The position numbers and the translations under genes are program-made. A stretch of 64,000 nt of DNA, from contig NZ_BDAV01000010.1 in assembly GCF_001612635.1 (NCBI RefSeq), positions 1-64,000 of the forward strand, written 5' to 3'. Shown here in pieces: positions 50,055 through 59,400 of the stretch (the stretch's first letter is position 1; every line of letters begins with the position of its first letter). The stretch is from Nocardia africana NBRC 100379 (GTDB lineage Bacteria; Actinomycetota; Actinomycetes; Mycobacteriales; Mycobacteriaceae). The notes under the pieces were generated by a model, which had not been told where the DNA came from, searched no databases, and saw nothing but the letters and a program-made list of their open reading frames with translations.

Positions 50055-51118
50055 CTTCCTACTCCTCCGCTCACACGTGGGCGGCGAGTGACCGAGCTCT
50101 TGCGGGCGGCCGTTCGGCGGCGAGGTGGCTCCGGTTCTTCCTCCTCGTCGGAATCGCGCTGATCCTCGTCGTGCTCGTCGTCCTCGTCTTCTGTCTCATC
50201 CGGTTCTTCGTCGTCGAAGGCTTCCTCGTCGGCGCTGTCCTCCTCGGCGTTGCCCTCTTCGTGGTCCTCCTCGGCGTTCTCTTCCTCTTCGCGCTGTCGC
50301 GCCGTCTCGTCGTCTTCCACGACCTTGCCGTCGCGGATCTCGCCGTGCCAGCCGACGATGTCGTCGCCGTGCAGGACCGCATCGGTCATGACGTGGCGCT
50401 GAAAGTGCTTGAGCTCCAACCGGCATCGGCGCCCGGCGGCACGCCACAGATTGCCGGTCTTCTCGATCACTCCCTGGGGGTGGTACTCGAGCACCACCAG
50501 GATGCGTGTGAGGTTCGGAGTGAGCTCGTAGAAGCCGACGGCACCGTCGATATAGCCCTTGGCGCCCTTGGAACGCCAAATGATTCGCTCGAACGGAACC
50601 TGTTCGATGATCGTGGACTCCCAGGTTCGCCTCGACCAGAACACCTTGCCGGTCCAGCTGAGTTTCTCGTCGGAGACCTGCTCGACCTGTTCGAGCTTCT
50701 TCGTGAATTTCGGGAAGTCCGCGAATTGCGTCCACTGGTCGTACGCCAGATCGATCGGCACGCCGACGTCGATCTCCTCGACGATATTGGTCAGCTTGAG
50801 CTTCTTCCCGCCGCCGCCTTTGCCACGACCCCCGGTCAGCGAATTCTTGAGCGATTCGAACGTCTGCCCGGCCGAGTGCTTGAGCTTGCTCATACCTCCG
50901 CTCATGACGGCCTGCAGTGGGGAACCGCCGCCGGCCAGTTTGTCGATGCCGGTCACCGCCGCGATCAGATTTCCTTCACCACCCGCATAGTCGTTCAACC
51001 GGCCGGCGGTCTTCGAGACCCGGTTCGAAAGCCCTTCCACCGCGCGTTCGGCCAATGTCCCCGCGAGGTTCTGCACCGATTGCTGGAGCGGGCCGACTGG
51101 TTGAGCCGTTTTCGCCAT
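50051..51118 (-). CDS. SRPBCC protein of the gas-vesicle operon (GvpZ-like)
   Basis: A 355-residue protein. Residues about 105-240 form an SRPBCC/polyketide-cyclase-like fold (VEEIDVGVPIDLAYDQWTQF, then SWTGKVFWSRRTWESTIIEQ). The preceding 100 residues are helical. From about 245 the sequence is almost entirely acidic (runs of E/D) and ends with a basic Arg/Lys tract. Similar SRPBCC proteins (GvpZ) occur in Streptomyces gas-vesicle clusters, by memory. ATG 51118 has GGAGG eight bases upstream; GTG 51127 overlaps the previous stop. The role in vesicle formation is unproven. Confidence 0.75.
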   Translation of the reverse strand: MAKTAQPVGPLQQSVQNLAGTLAERAVEGLSNRVSKTAGRLNDYAGGEGNLIAAVTGIDKLAGGGSPLQAVMSGGMSKLKHSAGQTFESLKNSLTGGRGKGGGGKKLKLTNIVEEIDVGVPIDLAYDQWTQFADFPKFTKKLEQVEQVSDEKLSWTGKVFWSRRTWESTIIEQVPFERIIWRSKGAKGYIDGAVGFYELTPNLTRILVVLEYHPQGVIEKTGNLWRAAGRRCRLELKHFQRHVMTDAVLHGDDIVGWHGEIRDGKVVEDDETARQREEEENAEEDHEEGNAEEDSADEEAFDDEEPDETEDEDDEHDEDQRDSDEEEEPEPPRRRTAARKSSVTRRPRVSGGVGR

Positions 51119-51123
51119 CGCTG

Positions 51124-51747
51124 TCACCTCCTCCTGCGGCGCACGGGCGGTTCGTCGGAATCGGAGCGGCTACGGCGCCGGCTGACCGAAACAGGTTTGC
51201 GTTCCGCGGATTTGCGAGCCGAAGTCCGAGAAGTCGTCTTCCGCGCGCGCGAGGCTGCGGGTTTGCGTGCCCGCGGGGCGGCCGGCTCCCGGTCTTCTTC
51301 CTCCTCGCCGGATACCTCGTCGCCGGAATCGACTTCCCCGAGATCTTCGTCGGAGGACTCCACGTCCACGACCTCGTGCTCGTCCTCGTCGTCCGGCTCG
51401 GATGCCGGTGCTCGGTCGCTGTCCTCGCCCGACAACAAGTCGCCCGACAACAGGGACGAGCCCTGCTGCAATCGGGTGTTGAGTGCGTCGAGCTGGTTGC
51501 TCGCGGCGGTCACCGCGGCGGATCGGGCCGCACCCAGCAACTCGTCGCGCACGGTATCGGTGAGCTGCGTCAGGTCCGCCGACGATTTGAGCAGCGACGT
51601 CCCCCGTTCCAGCAACTCACCGGGAATGTCGGACGAACGTTTCGCCATCATCGCCCCCGCCACCCCCAGCGCGAAGCGCATCTTCCGCGTGCGCCCCAGC
51701 AGATAACCTATGCCCACCCCTACGGCAATACTTGTGCCACCTTTCAT
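51124..51747 (-). CDS. leading gas-vesicle-operon protein with acidic-basic tail (GvpY-like)
   Basis: A 207-residue protein that opens the operon. An N-terminal glycine-rich hydrophobic segment (GTSIAVGVGIGYLLGRTRKM, then RFALGVAGAMMA) could contact a membrane or the vesicle surface. A helical part follows (DTVRDELLGAARSAAVTAAS), then an Asp/Glu-rich stretch and finally a Ser/Arg/Lys-rich tail ending in RRRRR. ATG 51747 has GAGGAG seven bases upstream. The place of GvpY in Streptomyces suggests the name; sequence similarity to it is not verified. Confidence 0.65.
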   Translation of the reverse strand: MKGGTSIAVGVGIGYLLGRTRKMRFALGVAGAMMAKRSSDIPGELLERGTSLLKSSADLTQLTDTVRDELLGAARSAAVTAASNQLDALNTRLQQGSSLLSGDLLSGEDSDRAPASEPDDEDEHEVVDVESSDEDLGEVDSGDEVSGEEEEDREPAAPRARKPAASRARKTTSRTSARKSAERKPVSVSRRRSRSDSDEPPVRRRRR

Positions 51748-51919
51748 GGCCTTCTCCTCGTTTGCTCGACGCGCCTGCACGGCCGCACTGCCGCGGGATG
51801 GGTCGAGCGATGAGACCCCGATGTTTGGAGTAAGCCACATCACAGAATGGCCTTACATCAGCGTATACCCAGCTATCCCCGCTGTCGGCCATTAGCCGGA
51901 GGGACTTCCGGCATATCGA
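51748..51919 (-). promoter_or_regulatory. gas-vesicle operon promoter region
   Basis: This 172-bp gap is the only upstream space for the ten-gene operon. On the - strand it contains GGGTATACG near 51861-51871, reminiscent of a SigB/SigF-type minus-10 element, but I see no matching minus-35 GTTT at the usual distance. Stress control is therefore only a possibility. Confidence 0.25.
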
Positions 51920-52231
51920 TCAACGCAGTCGGCGGGTGCGCCGGCGCGGGCGCAGCACTCGCACCGCCCGCCGCCAGCCGCGCGGTGTGGCGACGAAGCG
52001 CACCGGCCCGTCGAATCGGTCCGTCGGGTCGACTCCGGACGCGGAGATACCGGCCCGGCGGGCGGCCTCGTAGCGAGCCAGACCCTCGCGGAACGCGGCC
52101 GGGTCGCCGCCGACGTCGGGGTGCTGGGTGCGCACGAACCGGCGGTAGGCCGCGCGGTCGGCGGCCGACCATCCGGCGCGTGCCGTCGGCGTCCGCGCTT
52201 CCCGGATCGGTTCGGGATCTCTGCTCGCCAT
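51920..52231 (-). CDS. small protein with J-domain-like HPD motif
   Basis: The 103-residue frame contains AAYRRFVRTQHPDVGGDPAA, which looks like the HPD loop and third helix of a DnaJ J-domain, followed by a basic C-terminus rich in Arg. The J-like part is short, so Hsp70 stimulation is doubtful. ATG 52231 is adopted; ATG 52252 is also possible. It is divergent from a small Cys-rich ORF and lies upstream of the gas-vesicle operon on the same strand. Function unknown. Confidence 0.5.
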   Translation of the reverse strand: MASRDPEPIREARTPTARAGWSAADRAAYRRFVRTQHPDVGGDPAAFREGLARYEAARRAGISASGVDPTDRFDGPVRFVATPRGWRRAVRVLRPRRRTRRLR

Positions 52232-52306
52232 CCCCTCCAGTATCACCACGCCCATCGCGCCGAAACCGTGACCGTACGCAGTGTCCGAAATGGGTACTCC
52301 ACGGCC

Positions 52307-52471
52307 ATGGACGACAGCGTGCAGATTCGACCGGTACCGATGCGGCGGCGGCCTTGGTTCGCGGATCTGGAAGAAGCCGAACGACGTGGCGCCCACGGCA
52401 ATGCCGGGCTCGGCTATTTCGATTGCGATTGCGAAATCTGCCACCGGCGGTTCCGGCCCGCCGCTGTCTGA
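52307..52471 (+). CDS. candidate 54-residue Cys-containing protein
   Basis: ATG 52307 opens a 54-codon frame: basic start (RPVPMRRRPWFADLEEAERR) and a C-terminal FDCDCEICHRRFRP with three closely spaced cysteines and a histidine, suitable for binding a metal. Third-position GC fits real coding. No clear ribosome site. It could be a small zinc-binding protein; not assigned to a family. Confidence 0.5.
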   Translation: MDDSVQIRPVPMRRRPWFADLEEAERRGAHGNAGLGYFDCDCEICHRRFRPAAV

Positions 52472-52569
52472 AAACGGTATTCCCGCAACAGATTTCACGC
52501 AGCCTATACGGGCCGCACAACGTTTTGCCTGGTCAACGCACCAATCGCGGTCGATGGTACGTTAGCCGG

Positions 52570-53349
52570 GTGCGTGATAACCTCCCCGAAATTCCGGGTG
52601 GCCCTTACCTTCCCGCACTGCTGCTGGTGGGTACGGAAGCAGCGGGGCTCGATCGCACGGCAGAGGCCTACCGAGCCATCAAGCGTCAGATCATCGATCT
52701 GACGCTGCCGCCCGGCAGTCGCTTCACCGAATCGTCTCTCGCACAACAGTGGAACATCAGCAAGACACCGGTCCGGGAGGCGCTCGCACGGTTACGGCGG
52801 GACGGACTGGTTACGGCGCTACCGCGGGCCGGCTATGTCGTCAGCCCGATCACGATCGTGGATACCGATGATCTCTGTGCCCTGCGGACCGTGCTGTCGA
52901 GCGAGGCCGCGGCCCTCGCCGCGCGGCGAGGCATAGACGCATCGGTACTGGAGCGTCTCGGGCAGTTGTCGACAGTCCCCGGCGCACTGGCCGCGGGCGA
53001 CGCGGATCAGGACGAAGCAATGCGGGCGGCGATGGAATTCGAAGCTCTCATCGCCAACGCGAGCGGCAACAACCGTCTCGCGAAAGTGGTCGTCGAGGTG
53101 CTCGACGAGTTGGAGAGAGTCTTGCGGATGGCCGCGCTGATCGCTCCCGAGGCCGCGAGTCCGCCCGGTGAGCTGCAGTCCATCTACGAGCCCCTTCGCG
53201 CCCGCGATGCAGGTGGCGCCCGCAGAGCGGTGCGGAACCGCTGCGAACGGGTACATCGCGATGTGGTCCGCGTCCTGACCAGGAGCGCTTCGGTCAGCGG
53301 CGCGCACATCGAAATACCACGGCCTCGCGACGACAACGTGCCCTCCTGA
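52570..53349 (+). CDS. GntR family regulator (FCD/FadR-like)
   Basis: A winged-helix HTH (residues about 30-95: AYRAIKRQIIDLTLPPGSRF, then LAQQWNISKTPVREALARLR) is joined to a helical FCD ligand domain. GntR-FCD proteins bind organic acids and control catabolic genes. GTG 52570 gives 259 residues; the frame continues far upstream but overlaps the small Cys-rich ORF and lacks homology. It converges on an isochorismatase-like gene 12 bp away, whose regulation it might influence, though shared promoters are absent. Confidence 0.87.
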   Translation: MRDNLPEIPGGPYLPALLLVGTEAAGLDRTAEAYRAIKRQIIDLTLPPGSRFTESSLAQQWNISKTPVREALARLRRDGLVTALPRAGYVVSPITIVDTDDLCALRTVLSSEAAALAARRGIDASVLERLGQLSTVPGALAAGDADQDEAMRAAMEFEALIANASGNNRLAKVVVEVLDELERVLRMAALIAPEAASPPGELQSIYEPLRARDAGGARRAVRNRCERVHRDVVRVLTRSASVSGAHIEIPRPRDDNVPS

Positions 53350-53360
53350 ACCGAGGCCGG

Positions 53361-53930
53361 CTACCGCCGAGATCTCACCTCATCCACCGGGGGCCAGTCC
53401 GCACATCGCACGACGTCGAATCCCCGGCTCGGAAAAACCGTGTTCATGAAGAAGTCGTGCATCGCCGGATCCCCGTCGGCACACCCGTCCCGCAGCACTG
53501 TGATGCGATATCCACGATCCGAGGCGTCGTAGCAGGTCGCAGCCACCATCGCACTGGTCGCAACTCCGGCGATCGCGACCGCGTCGACGCCCGATGCGCG
53601 GAGCACGAGATCGAGATCCGTACCGGCGAACGCGCTGGCGCGCCGTTTCAGCACGACGACGTCGTCACCCGAGACCGGAAGCGCGATCTCGGTGCCGGCG
53701 GAACCCTCGTGGAAGTCGTCCCCCGCCGCGAGAAATTCCGCGAACAGCGCGTTGCCCGGCGGCAGATCGGCCCCGTTCCTCCGAACAGCGAAATGCACGA
53801 ACACGACCAGAACGCCGGCCGCCCGGGCGCGCGGAAGCAGCTCGGTGAGTGACGGCACGACCTCCCTGGCGAACGGGTAGTTCCTGGTGATCCCCCGCTG
53901 AACGTCCCCGATGACAAGCGCAGTCGCCAC
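53361..53930 (-). CDS. isochorismatase-like cysteine hydrolase family protein
   Basis: A 189-residue Rossmann-like hydrolase of the isochorismatase family. The catalytic Asp is in LVIGDVQRG (Asp9) and the Lys in VVVLKRRASAF (Lys95). The third position, normally Cys in GVATNxCV, reads GVATSAMV with Met128; the nearest Cys is 133. So it may act like true isochorismatases, which do not use the cysteine, or be inactive. GTG 53930 follows AAGGAG at nine bases. Converges on the GntR gene. Substrate unknown. Confidence 0.82.
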   Translation of the reverse strand: MATALVIGDVQRGITRNYPFAREVVPSLTELLPRARAAGVLVVFVHFAVRRNGADLPPGNALFAEFLAAGDDFHEGSAGTEIALPVSGDDVVVLKRRASAFAGTDLDLVLRASGVDAVAIAGVATSAMVAATCYDASDRGYRITVLRDGCADGDPAMHDFFMNTVFPSRGFDVVRCADWPPVDEVRSRR

Positions 53931-54142
53931 GAGATGATTCTCCTTCGCAGAGGGTGACCCTGAGATCACAGTAGGCAAGATCTGAGATATCAACAAGCGG
54001 TTGTGCGCCCTCCAAAAGCGAAGATCGCGGCAGCCCGCCGGCGGAGTCAGGGGTGAGACGCCAGACCATCAGGGTCGTTCCGCCGAGAGTTGAGGGTGTT
54101 TCCGGATGGTGGCGAAGTTGTCGATGCAACAGTGTTTCGGGA

Positions 54143-55405
54143 ATGAACGAATCGCGCGGTAGCTCTGACGCTGCCCCTTCCGGTGCCAGGCCGAAGCGCA
54201 GGCGATGGCCGGTGATCCTCGTGAGCGTCGCCTCGGCCGTCGTGATCTTCGGGGCCGGAACACTGACACTGAAGATCTCTCACGTGGCGAGCAGTCGGGC
54301 CCGCTCGAGTGCCGAAGTCGTTGTCCCGCAACTCGACTCGGCGGCGCTGCAGGCGGCGATATCCAGCGCGCCCGATCGAACGACATCGGTTCTCGCGCAG
54401 GTGAGCGGGCCCGCAGGGCACTGGTCCGGGACGTTCGGCGTCGCCGACACGGCCACCGAGGCGCCGGTGCCCGCGGACGGTCGGTTCCGTCTGGGCAGCG
54501 TCACCAAAACGTTCATCGCGACAGTCGTGCTGCAGCTGGTCGCGGAGAACCGGGTGGACCTCGCCCAGCCCGTTCAGCATTACCTGCCCGGTGTCCTACC
54601 CGCCGACTACCCGCCGATTCCCGTACGCACGCTGCTCGACTTCACCAGCAGCCTCCCCGAACTGACAGGCGATGACTTACCGACGTCTCCGGAGGGAGTG
54701 GTGGACCACCGCTTCGATGATCATCCACTTCCGGAGTTGGTCGCGATGGCGGTACGCCATCCCCGCCCTTTCGACAATCCCGGCAGCGTGCAGGTCTACG
54801 GCGCCACGGGCTACTACGTCGCCGCGATGATCATCGAGAAGATCACCGGCAGAAGCTACCAGCAGGAAATCACCGATCGGATCCTTCGTCCCCTGCGTTT
54901 GCCCGATACCACTGCCCCGCAGGTCGATACGACGATGCCCGGCCCGCACTCACACGGTTACATAGCAGTTCCGGCCCCCGGTGGAGGTAGCCGGCTCGTA
55001 GACATCACCGAGCAGAACCCCGGTGCCGGCGGCATGATCTCCACGGCGGCCGATCTCGACCGGTTTCTGGTATCTCTCTTCTCGGGCCGCCTTCTCCCAC
55101 CCCCGCAGATGCACGAGTTGTTCACTGTTCCCGACGTGCCATACCTCGGTGGCGCTACCAGCGACAGCGGCCGAAACCGCGCCTACTACAGCGCCGGACT
55201 CATGCGTGTCACACTGGCGAACGGCGTGACCGTCTGGGGGAAGACCGGCAGTACCTACGGCTATACGGACGGGATGTTCACCACCCGAGACCTAGGTCGT
55301 CGGCTCGTCTACTCCTTCACCCCGGTCACTGGTGGCGGCAACGATCCGGCGCTCGTGAACCGGTTGATCTCGGCGGCGTTCGCCCCCGCCGCAGGGAGCC
55401 GATGA
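54143..55405 (+). CDS. secreted or membrane-anchored serine hydrolase (beta-lactamase class C fold)
   Basis: An N-terminal hydrophobic helix (residues about 20-42) anchors or exports a beta-lactamase/D,D-peptidase fold. The SxxK motif is SVTK (Ser119, Lys122) in RLGSVTKTFIATVVLQL. The Y-x-N position reads YGA in VYGATGYYVAAMIIEKITG, lacking the usual Asn, and the KTG-like triad is WGKTGSTYGYTDG. Relatives include D-alanyl-D-alanine carboxypeptidases and esterases. ATG 54143 is chosen since it precedes the basic signal-anchor start. Converges on the esterase gene. Confidence 0.85.
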   Translation: MNESRGSSDAAPSGARPKRRRWPVILVSVASAVVIFGAGTLTLKISHVASSRARSSAEVVVPQLDSAALQAAISSAPDRTTSVLAQVSGPAGHWSGTFGVADTATEAPVPADGRFRLGSVTKTFIATVVLQLVAENRVDLAQPVQHYLPGVLPADYPPIPVRTLLDFTSSLPELTGDDLPTSPEGVVDHRFDDHPLPELVAMAVRHPRPFDNPGSVQVYGATGYYVAAMIIEKITGRSYQQEITDRILRPLRLPDTTAPQVDTTMPGPHSHGYIAVPAPGGGSRLVDITEQNPGAGGMISTAADLDRFLVSLFSGRLLPPPQMHELFTVPDVPYLGGATSDSGRNRAYYSAGLMRVTLANGVTVWGKTGSTYGYTDGMFTTRDLGRRLVYSFTPVTGGGNDPALVNRLISAAFAPAAGSR

Positions 55406-55412
55406 CAACGGA

Positions 55413-55443
55413 AACGAGCGATCCGCGGGTCCGCCGGCTCGTT
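55413..55443. terminator. stem-loop between convergent hydrolase genes
   Basis: AACGAGC pairs with GCTCGTT over 17 bases, just after the serine hydrolase stop and touching the esterase stop. A weak bidirectional terminator. Confidence 0.35.
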
Positions 55444-56381
55444 CAGGCGCCGATACCACCGGACAGCACGGGCCAGGAATCGTGCAGATCCGCCTCGAAC
55501 AGTCCCCAGGTGTGGGAGCCCTCGGGACGGTCCACGTACACCGCCGGGACGCCGAGCTGACCGAGCCGACCGGCGAAAGCGCCGGTACACGCACTCGCGA
55601 CGGCCTCCACCGGTGGGAAGGGCAATCCCCGGTCGATACCGCCCGGGATGCCGGACGCCGCCGACAGATAGATCGCCTTACCGGCCAGTGCACCGGCCCG
55701 CGCGAACGCGTCGTGCGCGGGCCATGCCCCGGTGCCCGGCAGGCCCCACATATTGCCCGGATTGCCGCCGCCCCGGACGACCTGCGCACTCACCATCGCG
55801 ATTCCGGACGGATCGTTCGACCAGGGGCACCCGCTGTAGGAGGCCACCGCACCGAAGCGCTCCGGCGCCTGGATCGCGAGGTCCACCGCCGACGCCGCAC
55901 TCATCGACACCCCGGCGATCGCATTGCGGCCGGTGGTGCCCAGCTGGGCGTCGACGACGTCGGGCAGTTCCCGGGTGAGGTAGCTCTGCCAGCGATTGCG
56001 GCCCATCACCGGGTCGTCGGCGATCCAATCGGTGTACATACTGTTGGGCCCGCCGACCGGCATCACCACATTGACATGCTTGTCGGCGAAGAACGCCCGC
56101 ACATCGGTGTCGTCCCACCAGGAGATGTTGTCGACACCGCCGCCGATGCCGGTGAGCAGATACAGCGTGGGCGCCGGTCCACCGCCGGCCGCGCGGATCA
56201 CCCGGTTCGTGATCACCCGGTCCATCGATGGCGAATAGACATCCATCTCGACCGCCGCCGGACCCAGCGGATGTTCGCCCACCACATGCGCCGCCGGGGC
56301 CGCCGCGGCCGAACCCGCCGCGAAAGCACCCCCGGCAACGACCGCACACACCATTACGAGTAGTCGCGTGATTACCGTCAC
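55443..56381 (-). CDS. secreted mycolyltransferase-like alpha/beta hydrolase
   Basis: A 312-residue exported protein with a signal peptide (residues 1-28, ending in AAAAPAAH). The esterase D/antigen 85-like fold is indicated by LYLLTGIGGGVDNISWWDDT, the oxyanion region MPVGGPNSMYTDW and the nucleophile elbow AGVSMSAASA; the His is probably in GSHTWGLFEADLHDSW. Antigen-85 proteins transfer mycolic acids to trehalose or arabinogalactan, fitting a mycolic-acid organism, but this divergent copy could be a plain esterase. GTG start at 56381. Confidence 0.85.
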   Translation of the reverse strand: MTVITRLLVMVCAVVAGGAFAAGSAAAAPAAHVVGEHPLGPAAVEMDVYSPSMDRVITNRVIRAAGGGPAPTLYLLTGIGGGVDNISWWDDTDVRAFFADKHVNVVMPVGGPNSMYTDWIADDPVMGRNRWQSYLTRELPDVVDAQLGTTGRNAIAGVSMSAASAVDLAIQAPERFGAVASYSGCPWSNDPSGIAMVSAQVVRGGGNPGNMWGLPGTGAWPAHDAFARAGALAGKAIYLSAASGIPGGIDRGLPFPPVEAVASACTGAFAGRLGQLGVPAVYVDRPEGSHTWGLFEADLHDSWPVLSGGIGA

Positions 56382-56422
56382 GACACAGGGACTACCCCGC
56401 CATGATCATCACAATGCCGCCA

Positions 56423-56457
56423 GCCCGTGACCGGCCGGTGGGCGGCCGGTCACGGGC
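56423..56457. terminator. terminator of the giant carboxylase gene
   Basis: GCCCGTGACCGGCCG and its exact reverse complement form a 15-bp stem with a 5-base loop, 8 bp past the carboxylase stop. It separates this gene from the esterase gene. Confidence 0.7.
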
Positions 56458-56464
56458 GTCGACA

Positions 56465-59400
56465 TCAGCCGAGACGCGCCTCGATGGCCTCGATGATGCG
56501 CGGCCGCAGTTCGCGGGCGCTGATCACCGCGTCGACCGAGCCGACCTCGACGGCGCGGTGGATGTTGTGCACCCGGTCGAATTCGGCGGCGACCTCACCC
56601 AGCTTCTCGGCGCGCACCTGCGAGCGGACCTCGTCGAGTTCGGCGGACAGCTCCGCGCGTTCGGTACCCGACGCGTTCGCGACCCGCGACTCCAGTTCGC
56701 GCACCCGCGGATCGGAGGCGGTGCGGGTGTTGACGTCCCCGGCGAACACCACGGCCGCCGCCGGGGCGCCACCGAGCACCGAGGCGAACGAACCCTCCAG
56801 CGCGAGCACGGTCATATTCGGGTTCAGCGCCTTCGAGAACACCACGAACGCACCGCCGTGGTAGCGCGAGATCACGCAGAACACGATGGGCCCGCGGAAG
56901 TTCACGATGGCGCGGCCGATTTCGGCACCGTATTCGAGTTGCAGCTTGCGCATCGACTCCGGTGATCCGTCGAAGCCGGACAGATTGGCCAGCACCACCA
57001 GCGGCCGGTTGCCGCTGGCCGCGTTGATCGCGCGGGCCGCCTTCTTCGACGACCGCGGGAACAGCGTGCCCGCGGTGTAGGTGTCGGGTCCGTCGGTGGA
57101 CGGGAAGCCGCGCCGCGGCACACCCCGCGATTCGATACCCAGCAGGCAGACCGGGATACCGCCCAGATGCGCGTCCTGGACGACGGCGGTCTCCGCGTCG
57201 GCCATACCCGCCCAGCGCTCCAGCACGGCGTGGTCCTGGTCGGCCAGCGCCCGCATCACGGTGCGAATATCGAAGGGCTTCTTGCGATCCGGGTTCGCGG
57301 TCGCGGAGAAGATTTCGCCGACGGTCGTGAAATCGCTGTCGGGCACGGTGTGCGGGAACGTGCACACGTCGCGGTCGATCGGGTCGGTGGTCTGCGCGCG
57401 ACGCGGACCCTGCTCACCGGGCGCGATGTAGGTGTGGTCGTAGTGCGACATCAGCACATCGCGAGCCCCGGCCAGATTCGGCGCCCAGTACTGCGCCTGT
57501 CCGTTGGGGCCCATCACGCGGTCGTAGCCGCCGATGCCGAAGTTGTCCTCGGCCGACACACCGCCGGAGAAGTCCAGCGCCTGCTTACCGGTCAGCACCA
57601 TCGCCGAATCCGGGGTCATCACGAGAATGCCCTTGGTGTGCATGAGCATCGTCGCCTCGGCGTTCCAGTACGGCTGCGCGCCGACGTTGATGCCGGAGAC
57701 CACGATGTTGATCTCACCGCCGTCCTGGGTGAATTCGACGATGCGCTTGAGCGCGGCCGCCACCCAGTCCATGTTCTCCGTACCGGACTTCATCGAGATC
57801 CGGGCGCCGGAGGACAGCGCGTACCACTCCAGCGGCACCTGCATCTGCTCGGCCAGATCCAGCGCCGCGATCACCCGGCGGCATTCCGGCTCCGACAGCG
57901 CGCCCAGAGACTTGGTCGGATCGCCGAGCAGCACCACGCGGGTGATGCCCTGCGGATGCCGGTCGGTCGGCGTGGACACCACACCGGCGACCATCGCCGC
58001 GGTGTTGCGTCCCTTGGGCCGGTCGACCGGGACGAGAGTGTGCTCGGCGTCCAGGTCGTATTCGGTGAAAGTGCCGAGCAGACCGGTCAATTCGTACGGG
58101 TACACCGTGCCGCGGCTGGCGGCCCGCAGCACCTTCTGGCGGTACTCGTCGAGCGGTTCGACCGGATCGTCGGTGCGCTCGCCGACGGTGACCTCGGTGC
58201 CGCCGGTGGCATCGAACCGGATGCGCACGACGATCTTGACCAGCTCACCGGTCTGCGCGTCGGGCTGGCGGGCGATGAGCAGGATCTCCTCCAGCCCGGC
58301 GCCCGCGGTGGCCGGTTCGACGCGGCCGACGATGGTGTCCAGCTCGGCGCGGGTCACATCCAGCGGCGGCCAGATGTAGAGCACGATCCGGTTGGTGTGG
58401 AAGCGCTTGGCCGACGGCCGCCGCGACTGCGCCCGGCGAATCGAGTCGACGCAGGTCGCGACCGTGCTCTCGGCGGTCGGCAGGGACAGCAGCCGGCCCT
58501 CGTGATCGCGCAGCGCGGTCAGGTCGCGCACCTGCGCGAAGGCGATCAACCGCTCGTCGGCGGGGTTCTCCTTCGCGACGCCCCGGAAGAGGTAGACCTC
58601 CTCGTCGGAGGACGGCAGCCGGGTGAGATCGAATTTGCGCAGGCGGCGCATCTGCATCCGCTCGGCGATGTAGGGGTGCAGGCCGCGGATCAACCGCTCC
58701 TCGGCCAGACCGGTCGCCGACGGGCGGAAGGTGAAGTGGTGGTGCATCACCGCGCCGTTGCTGCCCGCGACGGTGGCCGTGATCCGGTTCACCTGGTTGG
58801 GCAGCGACCGGGCGCCGAGCACTTCCTGCAGGGCGGCGGCCATCGCGTCGAAGTCCTCCGGCTGGTTCTCCCAGCCGAGGTAGATGTCGGCCTCGATGGA
58901 GGCGGCGCCGCCGGCCAATTCGGTGAGCCCGCTCAGCACCGTGTCGAGCGAGTCGAAGCTGACCGCCGCGGAGACCAGATTCACACCACGGCGTTCGGCG
59001 ACCACGAAGGTGCAGCCGTCGACGTCCTGGGTGCGCACATCGGTCAGGCCCTTGTTGCCGTAGTACCGCCGGGTCAGCACCTCGAGCATGACCGTGTTGT
59101 CCGGGTTGCCGCGCACCAGCCGCTGGGCCAGCAACCGCACCAGCGGTTCGGTGCTGCGCACCATCTCGGCGATGCGATCGGTGCGGTCGGCGGCATCCGG
59201 ATGCGCGTCCAGATGGCTCAGATGCTTGCGGACGTTGGTGTAGACGCGGGCGCGGTTGCGGCGCAGCAGCGGCTGGCCGTACCAGGCGTAGACCACTCCG
59301 CGGGTGATGTCGGCGATCACCGGGAAACGCACCTGGGTCGCGGCCACCAGCCGCTCCAGCGCCAAGCCCACCGGTTCCCGCAGCACCCGATCCGGCACCG

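Noticed and set aside
51847..53349. Longer version of the GntR gene starting at 51847
   Set aside because: The first 240 codons lack homology, overlap two small genes and precede the conserved HTH start by far; GTG 52570 is the sensible start.
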